In this document: in pieces, positions 56,695 to 64,000 of the stretch | Layout: every line of letters starts with the position of its first letter | Position numbering within the stretch: position 1 is the first letter of the stretch | Assembly (NCBI GenBank): GCA_038225855.1 | Contig: JBBRQU010000003.1 | Location: 96,780 to 160,779, forward strand | DNA length: 64,000 nucleotides | Source: CAHJXF01 sp038225855 | GTDB lineage: Bacteria; Pseudomonadota; Gammaproteobacteria; Burkholderiales; Burkholderiaceae_D | Direction: 5' to 3' | Notes under the pieces: generated by a model | Told to the model about the DNA's origin: nothing | Seen by the model: only the letters and a program-made list of their open reading frames with translations | Databases searched by the model: none | Translations under genes and position numbers: made by a program

Positions 56695-57627
56695 TCACGC
56701 CGCAAGACGCCGCAACACCTCGCGATACTTCGCGGCCGTTTTCTCGATGATGTCGGCCGGTAGCGGCGGCGCAGGCGCGCGCTTGTTCCATCCGGGCACC
56801 GACTCGAGATAGTCGCGCAGAAATTGCTTGTCGAAACTCGGCGGGTTGCTGCCCGCCGCATACGCGTCGGCGTACGAGTCTGCGGGCCAGAAGCGCGACG
56901 AGTCGGCCGTGAGCACTTCGTCCATCAAGGTCAGCGTGCCGTTTTCATCGAGACCGAATTCGAATTTGGTGTCGGCGATGATGATGCCGCGCGTTGCCGC
57001 GAAAGCGCTCGCTCGTGCATATAGCGCGAGGCTGGTCGCCCGCACCTGTTGCGCGAGACCCGTGCCGATGGTCGCTGCCATCGCATCGAACGCGATGTTC
57101 TCGTCGTGTTCGCCGAGATCGGCCTTGGTCGCGGGGGTGAAGATCGGTTCTTGCAGACGCTCGGCATTCTTCAAGCCATCAGGCAAGCGATTCCCGCAGA
57201 TCGCACCCGTCGCCTGATAGTCCTTCCATCCCGAACCCGCGAGATAGCCGCGCACCACGGCTTCCACCGGCAGCGGCTTCAAACGCTTGACGACCATGGC
57301 GCGACCGCGCACCTGTTCGACCTCGTCGCTCGCCACGACCGACTCGGGTGCAACGCCGGTCAGATGATTGGGCGCAATGTCTTTCAAATGCTCGAACCAG
57401 AACAGCGCCATCTGCGTAAGCACTGTTCCCTTGCCGGGGATGGGCTCGTTCATCACGACGTCGAACGCCGAGATACGATCGCTCGTGACCATCAGCATGC
57501 GATCGTCGCCGACCGCGTAGTTCTCGCGCACTTTTCCGCGGCAAAGCAGCGGCAGCGAGTGCAAGTTCGATTGATAAAGTGAAGGCAAGGGAATCTGCTG
57601 ACGGTGATTTTGTTCCTTTCTCTTCAA
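56695..57627 (-). CDS. purC: SAICAR synthase PurC
   Basis: Adds aspartate to CAIR in purine synthesis, making SAICAR. The 310-residue protein has the usual RGKVRENYAVGDDRMLMVTS, PGKGTVLTQMALFWFEHLKD, VVRGYLAGSGWKDY, KFEFGLDENGTLTLMDEVLT and the C-terminal region before a short tail. It is longer than E. coli PurC (237 residues), as is usual for the betaproteobacterial form. It lies 13 bases downstream of the fba stop on the same strand. Confidence 0.95.
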   Translation of the reverse strand: MKRKEQNHRQQIPLPSLYQSNLHSLPLLCRGKVRENYAVGDDRMLMVTSDRISAFDVVMNEPIPGKGTVLTQMALFWFEHLKDIAPNHLTGVAPESVVASDEVEQVRGRAMVVKRLKPLPVEAVVRGYLAGSGWKDYQATGAICGNRLPDGLKNAERLQEPIFTPATKADLGEHDENIAFDAMAATIGTGLAQQVRATSLALYARASAFAATRGIIIADTKFEFGLDENGTLTLMDEVLTADSSRFWPADSYADAYAAGSNPPSFDKQFLRDYLESVPGWNKRAPAPPLPADIIEKTAAKYREVLRRLAA

Positions 57628-57640
57628 GCGGCAGAGGAGC

Positions 57641-58705
57641 TCAGTGCACCACCTGCGCCAACTCCCCCTTCTTGTATTTCTCCGCGATCACGCCGAGGTT
57701 GACGGGCTTGATCTTCGATGCCATGCCGGCGCTGCCGAACTCCTGATAACGCTGCTTGCAGATTTCCTTGGCAGCCAGCATCGCGGGCTTGAGATAGTCG
57801 CGCGGGTCGAACTTGTCGGGGTTCTCGGCGAGGTACCTGCGGATCGCAGCGGTCATCGCGAGACGGATGTCGGTGTCGATGTTGATCTTGCGCACGCCAT
57901 GCTTGATGCCTTCCTGGATTTCTTCGACCGGCACGCCATAGGTTTCGCGCATATCGCCGCCGAAGTCGCGGATGATCTTCAACAGATCCTGCGGCACCGA
58001 CGACGAGCCATGCATGACGAGATGGGTGTTCGGAATGCGCTTGTGGATTTCCTTGATGCGATCGATCGCGAGGATGTCGCCGGTCGGCTTGCGCGTGAAC
58101 TTGTAGGCGCCGTGCGAAGTGCCGATCGCGATCGCGAGCGCGTCGAGCTGCGTCGCCTTGACGAAGCGCGCGGCCTCGTCGGGATCGGTCAGCAGTTGCT
58201 CGCGCGTCATCGTGCCTTCGGCGCCGTGACCGTCTTCCTTGTCGCCCTTCATGGTCTCGAGCGAGCCGAGCGCGCCGAGCTCGCCTTCGACCGTGACGCC
58301 GATCGCGTGCGCGATATCGACCACCTTTTTCGTCACGTCGACGTTGTAGTCGTAGTCGGCAACCGTCTTGCCGTCGGCCTCGAGCGAGCCGTCCATCATC
58401 ACTGACGAGAATCCCAGGCGCATCGCCTGGATGCACACCGCCGGCGACTGTCCGTGGTCCTGATGCATCACCACGGGAATATTCGGATACGACTCGACCG
58501 CGGCTTCGATCAGATGTCGCAGAAAAATCTCGCCCGCGTATTTCCGAGCCCCGGCCGACGCCTGCATGATCACCGGGCTGTCGGTTTCGGCAGCGGCGCT
58601 CATGATCGCCTGCACCTGCTCAAGATTGTTGACGTTGAAGGCCGGCAGACCGTAGCCGTGTTCGGCCGCATGGTCGAGTAGTTGGCGCATCGAGACGAGT
58701 GGCAT
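57641..58705 (-). CDS. fba: Class II fructose-bisphosphate aldolase
   Basis: Zinc aldolase of glycolysis, gluconeogenesis and possibly the Calvin cycle. The 354-residue protein has the zinc/catalytic stretch VVMHQDHGQSPAVCIQAMRL, MMDGSLEADGKT, the GELGALGSLE segment, GTSHGAYK, HGSSSVPQDLL and NIDTDIRLAM. The start MPLVSMRQLL (58705) is preferred over the open frame to 58750. A GGAGA precedes it. It is followed by purC in the same direction. Confidence 0.96.
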   Translation of the reverse strand: MPLVSMRQLLDHAAEHGYGLPAFNVNNLEQVQAIMSAAAETDSPVIMQASAGARKYAGEIFLRHLIEAAVESYPNIPVVMHQDHGQSPAVCIQAMRLGFSSVMMDGSLEADGKTVADYDYNVDVTKKVVDIAHAIGVTVEGELGALGSLETMKGDKEDGHGAEGTMTREQLLTDPDEAARFVKATQLDALAIAIGTSHGAYKFTRKPTGDILAIDRIKEIHKRIPNTHLVMHGSSSVPQDLLKIIRDFGGDMRETYGVPVEEIQEGIKHGVRKINIDTDIRLAMTAAIRRYLAENPDKFDPRDYLKPAMLAAKEICKQRYQEFGSAGMASKIKPVNLGVIAEKYKKGELAQVVH

Positions 58706-58989
58706 GGCGAAATCTCCGGAAAGAACGTGATCGGCAGTTACATGAATCAAGGGTCAAGCTTGCGATTTTAGCGCGATGGAGCGGAGATCGACTCGCGTCG
58801 CGCACACGTTTGAACCCGCAAGGCAGAACGCGCGGCTGCGTATCCGCCTGCGAGAGGCGGTCCATCGTCCTACAAGATTGCAGGCGACTTCTCCCGCAAC
58901 GAGAGGCACGCGGATGGCCTCGCGTTGCGAAACGTTCCGGTATTTTGACCAGCTGTCCACAAACGACGGCACCCTGACCGTCGATTCAA

Positions 58990-59685
58990 ATGCCCCTGCC
59001 AGACTCTTTGCTCGACAACAACCGCAAGCAATGCGCTGCAAACGTGGCGGCCTATGTACAGGGGCCGCGCTTTCCTTGTGTCGGTGCGCGTTCCGCATTC
59101 AACAAGGACAGAGCCCGCTTCGGACTCTACGAAGGCCTGGGCAAGGGATACGCGGTCGACGCCCTTTGCGCGGACCTCGATCTCTTTTCGCAAGAGTTTC
59201 CCGACCCGGGCGTCGAAGCGGCGACGTTCATCGCCATGTTCAACGAAGACGTTGCCAGCGAAGCGCAGTTCGTCCAGCAGATGTGGCAGCACCTGCAAGC
59301 GATACACGAATACGATCGCAAGGAGTTCCGGTGGGATGCCACGGTGGGCTCGGACCCATCGCGTTCGGACTTCTCGTTTTCAGTCGCGGGCAGGGCCTTC
59401 TTCGTGGTGGGACTCAGCCCGGTTTCGTCGCGTCTTGCACGGCGCGCGCCGATGCCGTGCCTGGTCTTCAATTTTCACGATCAGTTCGAGACGCTGCGCG
59501 CCAACGGCAAGTACGCACTCATGCAGGAGGCCATTCGCAAACGAGACACGGCGCTGCAAGGTTCGATCAATCCGGTCCTCGCGCGTTTTGGAGAATCGTC
59601 CGAGGCGCGCCAGTACTCGGGCCAGGCGGTTTCGCCGGACTGGAAATGTCCGTTTCGATATGCGGGTGCAGGCGATGCTTCGTGA
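58990..59685 (+). CDS. YqcI/YcgG-family heme-dependent N-hydroxylase-like protein
   Basis: Protein of 231 residues of the YqcI/YcgG family, recognised by FPCVGARSAFNKDR, SFSVAGRAFFVVGLSPVSSR, LARRAPMPCLVFNFHDQFE and the C-terminal SPDWKCPFRY. Characterised members are heme-dependent oxygenases that N-hydroxylate guanidine groups, such as GntA of guanitoxin synthesis and the arginine N-hydroxylase DcsA of D-cycloserine synthesis. The substrate here is not given by the sequence. It overlaps the DUF1989 gene downstream by eleven bases, so the two are cotranslated. Upstream is about 280 bases of non-coding DNA with no guanidine riboswitch seen. Confidence 0.83.
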   Translation: MPLPDSLLDNNRKQCAANVAAYVQGPRFPCVGARSAFNKDRARFGLYEGLGKGYAVDALCADLDLFSQEFPDPGVEAATFIAMFNEDVASEAQFVQQMWQHLQAIHEYDRKEFRWDATVGSDPSRSDFSFSVAGRAFFVVGLSPVSSRLARRAPMPCLVFNFHDQFETLRANGKYALMQEAIRKRDTALQGSINPVLARFGESSEARQYSGQAVSPDWKCPFRYAGAGDAS

Positions 59686-60301
59686 GCACGCGCGTCCCCC
59701 AGTGCAGGGCGCCGTACGCATAGCGCCCCAAAGCGGCACGGCATTCAAGCTGCGGCATGGAGAAATTCTTCGCGTGTCCGACCCGTGTGGTGAACAGGTT
59801 GCGGACCTGTTCGCATTCAGGGACGGCGAAACTTCGTGCAGCCTTTCTTCGGGCCGCAGCATCGACTACGCCAGCAAGATCTTCCTGACTACCGGCGATG
59901 TCCTGTACTCTAACGACAGCCGCCCGATGTTCACGATCGTTGCCGACACGGTGGGACGGCACGACTTCCTGCTCACGCCATGCAGCCAGGAAATGTTCGA
60001 ACTCCTCTATCGGCACGAAGGCCATCATCCAAGCTGCTTCGAGAATCTCTACAGATCGTTCGCGCCCTACGGCATCGAGCCCCAACAAATCTCCACGACG
60101 TTCAACATCTTCATGCATGTCACCGTCGATGCCGGCGGCGTGGTTCGCGTCGAAGCGCCCAAATCCAGGGCCGGAGACTTGATAGAACTGCGTGCCGAAA
60201 TGGATCTTGTCTGCGCGCTCACGTCGTGTTCGGCGGAACAGTCGAACAACGGATCGTTCAAGCCGATCGACTATCAGATCGTCGAGCGAGCTTGCGCGTA
60301 G
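59675..60301 (+). CDS. DUF1989 (urea-carboxylase-associated type) protein
   Basis: DUF1989 protein of 208 residues. Family marks are VSDPCGEQVADLFAFRDGET, YASKIFLTTGDVLYSNDSRP, TVGRHDFLLTPCSQEMFELL and HHPSCFENLYRSFAPYGIEP. Such proteins occur next to urea or guanidine carboxylase genes and with YqcI/YcgG genes; their function is unsettled. There are several conserved Cys and His residues that could hold metal. The start is one of two ATGs (59660 or 59675), both overlapping the upstream stop, so translation is coupled. Confidence 0.85.
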   Translation: MLREHARPPVQGAVRIAPQSGTAFKLRHGEILRVSDPCGEQVADLFAFRDGETSCSLSSGRSIDYASKIFLTTGDVLYSNDSRPMFTIVADTVGRHDFLLTPCSQEMFELLYRHEGHHPSCFENLYRSFAPYGIEPQQISTTFNIFMHVTVDAGGVVRVEAPKSRAGDLIELRAEMDLVCALTSCSAEQSNNGSFKPIDYQIVERACA

Positions 60302-60346
60302 CGCGCGCAGCGCTTCGCCTGCCTGCGATTGCATCGAACAAGGTCG

Positions 60347-60871
60347 ATGATGGAAGCGATTGTCGAGGAGCTTGCTGCGCTGATCGAGCAGCGCGGGTGG
60401 GCAAGAAAATTTCAGGAGGCGCTCGACCTCGCGGCATCGCACGGGGTGTCGAGCATCTCGAGCATTCGCACGCTCGACGACTATCTGCGATACATCGACG
60501 CGATGGTGCGCTGGGCGCCGCGCGAGTCGGAAGACTCGCGGCTCGTTCACGACAAGCTCGTGGAGTTCTATTTCCTGCTGGACCAGGCGCCGCTGCGAGA
60601 ACTTCAATCTTCGATTGCGCCGGGCGCGAACGGCGCGGAGCTGACTGTCCTTTCCCAATGGATCAAGCGCTACGCGAAGACCTGGGGCTGCTATCTCGAC
60701 ACGACAGCGTTCGCGGCGCATATCGAATAGGGCGAGAAGAAGGGGTACTTCCAGTTCGGCGGGTCGGACTTCGTGATGGTGTTCGAGAAGGCGAGCACCA
60801 TTGAACTGTCATGCGGCGCCGACGCGCATCATGTTCAGGGAAGCGTCATCGGACATTCCCGTCCACTGTGA
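60347..60871 (+). pseudogene. Remnant of phosphatidylserine decarboxylase-like protein with PSDC domain
   Basis: The first 128 codons match the PSD-associated (PSDC) N-terminal domain (RYIDAMVRWAPRESEDSRLV, LVEFYFLLDQAPLRELQSSI, LSQWIKRYAKTWGCYLDT). An in-frame TAG (60728-60730) follows, and the same frame continues with a C-terminal PSD-like piece (GEKKGYFQFGGSDFVMVFEK). About 200 residues of catalytic core are missing between them. It is therefore a deletion remnant. It follows DUF1989 by about 45 bases and may have belonged to that operon. Confidence 0.72.
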
Positions 60872-60940
60872 CGCGGCTTGTCGCCGCGCGGCTTCTCCCC
60901 CACGATATGCGCGACAGTGAGCCACGCAGAGGATAGCGCC

Positions 60941-62926
60941 ATGTTCGAGGAATCCGCCACCGGGTCGGTGTCACGCAGCGAGTCGGCGATCGATGCGAAA
61001 ACCGAATCCAGACTTCCGGCGATCGACAAGATCGTCATCGCGATCCACGGCATCGGCAGCCAGCAGCGCAGCGCCACGATCCGCTCGGTGGCGCGGCGCT
61101 TCGGAGAACGCGAAGACACGCCGCTGCCCGTGATGCCGCTGGGCTACTTCAACATCGGCAAGACCGGCGAGGTGCATCTGAGCCGTCTCGATGCGCCCGA
61201 TGGCAGCGCGTTGATGGGCATCGGGTTCGCCGAAGTGTTCTGGGCCGACATACCGCGCCAGGTCGTCAAGCAAGGCGACATGCTCGAAGAAACCAAGGCC
61301 TGGGGCGCGTCGGTGGTCAGCCGCGCCCATGCCGCCTATGTGCGCAAGGTCACCAGCGCCAAGCCGCGTCTCGAATCGGCCGACTTCCAGCTTTGCGCGG
61401 ACGTGATCGAGGAAATCGTCGAGACGGTTGCGGTGATGGAGAAGCTGCTCGCGGTGACCGAGAAGATGGGCATCTTCAAGTTCGACCTCGCCCCCATCCT
61501 GCGCGACCACATCGGCGACGTGCAGCTCGTCGCCGAGTTCGGCTATTACCGTCAGATGGTCCTGGCGCGCTTTCACGGCACCATGGCGCAGATCGTCGCG
61601 GAGTGCCAGGGCAAGACGCCCGAGATCTATCTGATCGCGCACAGCGAAGGCTCGGTCGTCAGCTTCCTCGGCCTCTTGCAGGCGCTGTCGGGTTGCGTCG
61701 TTCGCGACCCCGAGAAATCCAACGCGATCATTCCCACCGACTGGATCACGCAGGTACGCGGCTTCATGACGTTCGGGTCGCCGATCGACAAGCACCTCGT
61801 GCTGTGGGAAAAAATGTTTGACGGCCTCGACCTGCAATCGAAGCGTACGGAGAAGGGCGCCGTGGTGTTCGCAGCGGGCAGCCGTGAGCCGTTGCAACTT
61901 CCGCATCCGATCCAATGGCGCAACTACTACGACTACGGCGACCCGATCGGCTTCAGGCTCGAGACCGCCGTCGAGTTCCTTGCAAGACACGAGTGCGCGG
62001 CGTTCGAGTTCGATGAGCAGAAGGACAACATCGGCTTCAGTCGCTACCTGTTTCCCGGAAAGGCGCACACCGACTATTGGGGCGACGAAGAAGTTTTCCG
62101 TCATTTCATCGACGACGTGGTGATGCGCAAACCCGGCAAGCCCACATCGCCGCCGGTCGCCAAGCCGCAGAACAAGTGGTACGTGAACGTCGTCGGCACC
62201 TCCATTCCCTACTTGCTGACTTTGGTGCTTCACCTGGGCGCGGTGTTCGTGCTGTTCAAGGCGGTCACGGTGTTCATGACCGAGAGCCATGCCCTGGCTA
62301 AAGATGTCTCGGGACTGGCGGCATTCAGCGTGCAGGTATTGCTGCTCGGTTGGTTGCTGTTCGGGGTCACCGTCGCGGCGCGCTTGCCGCGGCTGGTGAA
62401 GACCAAAGCGCGCTGGCGCTGGCACGGGCTTGCGCTGTTCGCGTTCGCGGCTGGAACCGTACCAAGCCTGTTGTGGCTGCCAAAGGAAGTCGCCGATTTT
62501 CTTGCCAGGGACTTCCTGCGCGTCGCTGCGGTCTTCGGAATATCTGGCGATCGGGCGGGCGTCATCGCGGTGGTCGTGGCAGGTGCGCTCATCGCGATGA
62601 CCGGATGGCTGGCGCCGCGGCGCGCTCGCTTCGCACGGCATTTGCTGATGGGGGCCGGCACTCTGGTCGTGTCGGTCATGGTGGTCGGCCGCATGGTGGA
62701 AGCGTCGCATCAATCGCTCACGACGACGGCGGTCTGGCCGGTGGCGCTCGCCGGCCTCGCGTTTTTCTACCTGTGGTGGCTAGGCATACTGCTGTTCGAC
62801 CTCGCCTTCATCTGGCATCGCTACATTCGCTACTCGGTCGCGGTGCGAACCCTGTCCGAGTGGCACCGCGGTGTGGATGCTCGTCCCGACGCGTTGTTCA
62901 AGAAGGCAGAAGCAAACCGCCGATAA
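60941..62926 (+). CDS. Alpha/beta hydrolase-like membrane protein
   Basis: Protein of 661 residues not assigned to a named family. The N-terminal half looks like an alpha/beta hydrolase: VIAIHGIGSQQRS at the start of the fold, a nucleophile elbow IYLIAHSEGSVVSFLGLLQA, and TFGSPIDKHLVLWEK. The C-terminal half has about six membrane segments (PYLLTLVLHLGAVFVLFKAV, LLLGWLLFGVTVAARL, GVIAVVVAGALIAMTGWLAP, WPVALAGLAFFYLWWLGILL). The ATG at 60941 is preceded by GAGGA. Function unknown; an esterase or lipase at the inner membrane is the best guess. Confidence 0.78.
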   Translation: MFEESATGSVSRSESAIDAKTESRLPAIDKIVIAIHGIGSQQRSATIRSVARRFGEREDTPLPVMPLGYFNIGKTGEVHLSRLDAPDGSALMGIGFAEVFWADIPRQVVKQGDMLEETKAWGASVVSRAHAAYVRKVTSAKPRLESADFQLCADVIEEIVETVAVMEKLLAVTEKMGIFKFDLAPILRDHIGDVQLVAEFGYYRQMVLARFHGTMAQIVAECQGKTPEIYLIAHSEGSVVSFLGLLQALSGCVVRDPEKSNAIIPTDWITQVRGFMTFGSPIDKHLVLWEKMFDGLDLQSKRTEKGAVVFAAGSREPLQLPHPIQWRNYYDYGDPIGFRLETAVEFLARHECAAFEFDEQKDNIGFSRYLFPGKAHTDYWGDEEVFRHFIDDVVMRKPGKPTSPPVAKPQNKWYVNVVGTSIPYLLTLVLHLGAVFVLFKAVTVFMTESHALAKDVSGLAAFSVQVLLLGWLLFGVTVAARLPRLVKTKARWRWHGLALFAFAAGTVPSLLWLPKEVADFLARDFLRVAAVFGISGDRAGVIAVVVAGALIAMTGWLAPRRARFARHLLMGAGTLVVSVMVVGRMVEASHQSLTTTAVWPVALAGLAFFYLWWLGILLFDLAFIWHRYIRYSVAVRTLSEWHRGVDARPDALFKKAEANRR

Positions 62927-62956
62927 GGCTCGCGCGTTCGCGGACGATGGGCCAAG

Positions 62957-63364
62957 TCATCCCGGCGCTGCACCCGAGCGCACGATCGTCAATCGAGTGC
63001 CCGCCGGCAAGCCGCGCTGCGTGGCTTCGACCGCAGCCGCAGGCGACAGCCTCGACGGATCGACCGCGAACGAAAGTGCCGCCGGCTGCGCCGAGGTGCG
63101 CACGCTATCGGCCTTGATGCCGCGCACGCGACGTACCGCCTGCGTCATGCGATGCGGGTCGATCGGGCCGACCACTTCGCAATACACCATCACGTCGCCA
63201 CTGGCGGCAGCGCGCATCACGACCGCATGGTCATAGGTCGCCGCGACCTTGTCCTCGACGCATGCGCCGCATGCATGGCCCGCGACCGGCGCCAGCGCCA
63301 CCAATGCGGCCCCGAGCGCCGCGACCAGACGCCGGCAGCCCATCAAGTCGCGATTGGCCATCAT
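62957..63364 (-). CDS. Small exported protein linked to nitrite reductase
   Basis: Exported protein of 135 residues with a signal peptide (VAALGAALVALAPVAGHA). The mature part begins CGACVEDKVAATYDHAVVMR and contains a further Cys in YCEVVGP. I do not recognise the family. Its start overlaps the stop of the nitrite reductase/cytochrome gene by four bases (ATGA), so the two are cotranslated; a role in metal or heme delivery to the enzyme is possible but not shown. Confidence 0.72.
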   Translation of the reverse strand: MMANRDLMGCRRLVAALGAALVALAPVAGHACGACVEDKVAATYDHAVVMRAAASGDVMVYCEVVGPIDPHRMTQAVRRVRGIKADSVRTSAQPAALSFAVDPSRLSPAAAVEATQRGLPAGTRLTIVRSGAAPG

Positions 63365-64000
63365 GGCTTTTTGCCGGGAGCTGCATCGAGCATGGGCGTG
63401 GCCGACTTGGTCTGCGACGGCGGCAACGAAGTACCGGGCGCCGAAGGCTGTGGCTGTTCCTTGCCGCGCGGCTGCAGATTCTTGTCGGCCCACTTGAAGT
63501 AGGCAATGTATTGCTTGATCTCCTCGTCGCTCAAACCCTGGTTGGGCATCGGGATCTTCCACTTGTCGAGCAGCGCCTTGGCCACCGGATCGCTCTTGAG
63601 CATCTCTTCGGGCGACTTGAGCCAGCGCATCAGCCAGGCGTCGTCGTGGCGTTTGCTCGCGCCATAGAGGTCGGGTCCGAGCTTGTCGCCGCCGGCGATC
63701 GAGTGGCAGGCCAGGCACTTCGATTCGAAGGCGAGCTTGCCCTTGAGCGCCGCCGGGTCGGAGGGCGCCGCAGTGGCCGGGATGTTGTGGTGTTCCGGGT
63801 CGCTGCCCGCCGGGCCACCCGCGGCGATGAGGCCGATAGCGCCCTGCGATGCATTGGCGAAGTGATGGTCCACCATCACGTAGCTGCCCGCTTCGGGGAT
63901 CATGAATTCGACGATCGCGCCGCCGGAAGATCCGAGCAACACCGTCTGCATGCCGCGAAACTGGTTGCCCGGGTTGCCGTCGATCCACACGCGGTCGAAG
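63361..64000 (-). CDS. nirK: Copper nitrite reductase-cytochrome c fusion (5' end cut by window)
   Basis: C-terminal 213 residues or so of a larger protein running past position 64000. The visible part starts with the end of a cupredoxin domain (WIDGNPGNQFRGMQTVLLG, IVEFMIPEAGSYVMVDHHFA), as in NirK copper nitrite reductases, and continues after a linker into a class I cytochrome c domain (KCLACHSIAGGDKLGPDLYG, with a Met near IPMPNQGLSDEE) and a Pro/Gln-rich tail. Fusions of NirK with a cytochrome c domain carry their own electron donor. Location periplasmic. Missing N-terminus prevents checking the type 1 copper site. Confidence 0.83.
   Translation of the reverse strand, partial: FDRVWIDGNPGNQFRGMQTVLLGSSGGAIVEFMIPEAGSYVMVDHHFANASQGAIGLIAAGGPAGSDPEHHNIPATAAPSDPAALKGKLAFESKCLACHSIAGGDKLGPDLYGASKRHDDAWLMRWLKSPEEMLKSDPVAKALLDKWKIPMPNQGLSDEEIKQYIAYFKWADKNLQPRGKEQPQPSAPGTSLPPSQTKSATPMLDAAPGKKP

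Noticed and set aside
58706..58989. Guanidine riboswitch upstream of the N-hydroxylase-like gene
   Set aside because: I looked for the conserved ykkC-type blocks and did not find them; the leader shows no convincing paired structure.

Overview
The window reads as chromosomal DNA of a high-GC betaproteobacterium, probably Burkholderiales-like. The pointers are the isoaspartyl-methyltransferase/rhodanese/TolC order, a PEP-CTERM exported protein, the fused salicylyl/2-aminobenzoyl-CoA hydroxylase-reductase, a kynurenine cluster with glutaryl-CoA dehydrogenase, and REP-like inverted repeats at gene junctions. No species can be named from the sequence, and I saw no rRNA, tRNA, CRISPR array, prophage or insertion sequence.

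Layout. 0.1-4.6 kb: ruvC, a peroxiredoxin, ruvA, an exported protein, a VapBC-type toxin-antitoxin pair with its own promoter, then ruvB. 4.7-16.3 kb: an S9 peptidase lipoprotein, signal peptidase I, thiC behind a TPP riboswitch, a Pcm-like methyltransferase, rhodanese, TolC, a lipoprotein/ECF sigma/anti-sigma set, pdxH and msrA. 16.4-23.3 kb: a catabolic cluster with CoA ligase, acyl-CoA dehydrogenase, alpha/beta hydrolase and NicX-like ring-cleavage dioxygenase on the minus strand, facing a flavin reductase, a carboxymuconolactone-decarboxylase-like protein and a MarR regulator on the plus strand; a near-perfect palindrome lies between them. 23.3-27.4 kb: a DMT transporter, a TonB-like protein, a Phd/zeta toxin-antitoxin pair and two broken genes. 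27.4-32.6 kb: two large exported hydrolases and a PEP-CTERM protein. 32.6-39.1 kb: tryptophan/kynurenine degradation (kynU, kynA, ridA, gcdH) divergent from the FAD hydroxylase/OYE fusion. 39.2-49.0 kb: a gamma-glutamyltransferase lipoprotein, a diheme cytochrome, two LytS-like sensors (the second a probable pseudokinase), a LytTR regulator and a TonB-dependent receptor. 49.0-58.7 kb: purE-purK-sua5, a URC-type uracil catabolism operon (URC1, URC4/DUF1688, upp), a FimV-like protein, purC and fba. 58.9-64 kb: a YqcI/YcgG heme N-hydroxylase-like gene overlapping a DUF1989 gene, a wrecked phosphatidylserine-decarboxylase-like gene, a membrane hydrolase, and a truncated copper nitrite reductase/cytochrome c fusion.

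How the parts work together. kynA and kynU would take tryptophan to anthranilate, and the divergent fusion enzyme could dearomatise its CoA ester; no kynurenine formamidase or obvious anthranilate-CoA ligase is adjacent. The URC operon would let the cell use uracil as a nitrogen source. The two most interesting under-described parts are the NicX-like/CoA-ligase gene set and the N-hydroxylase/DUF1989 pair. Recent decay is also visible: a GntR regulator broken by a 17-bp tandem duplication, a frameshifted nucleotidyltransferase partner, and a PSD-like gene that has lost its core.
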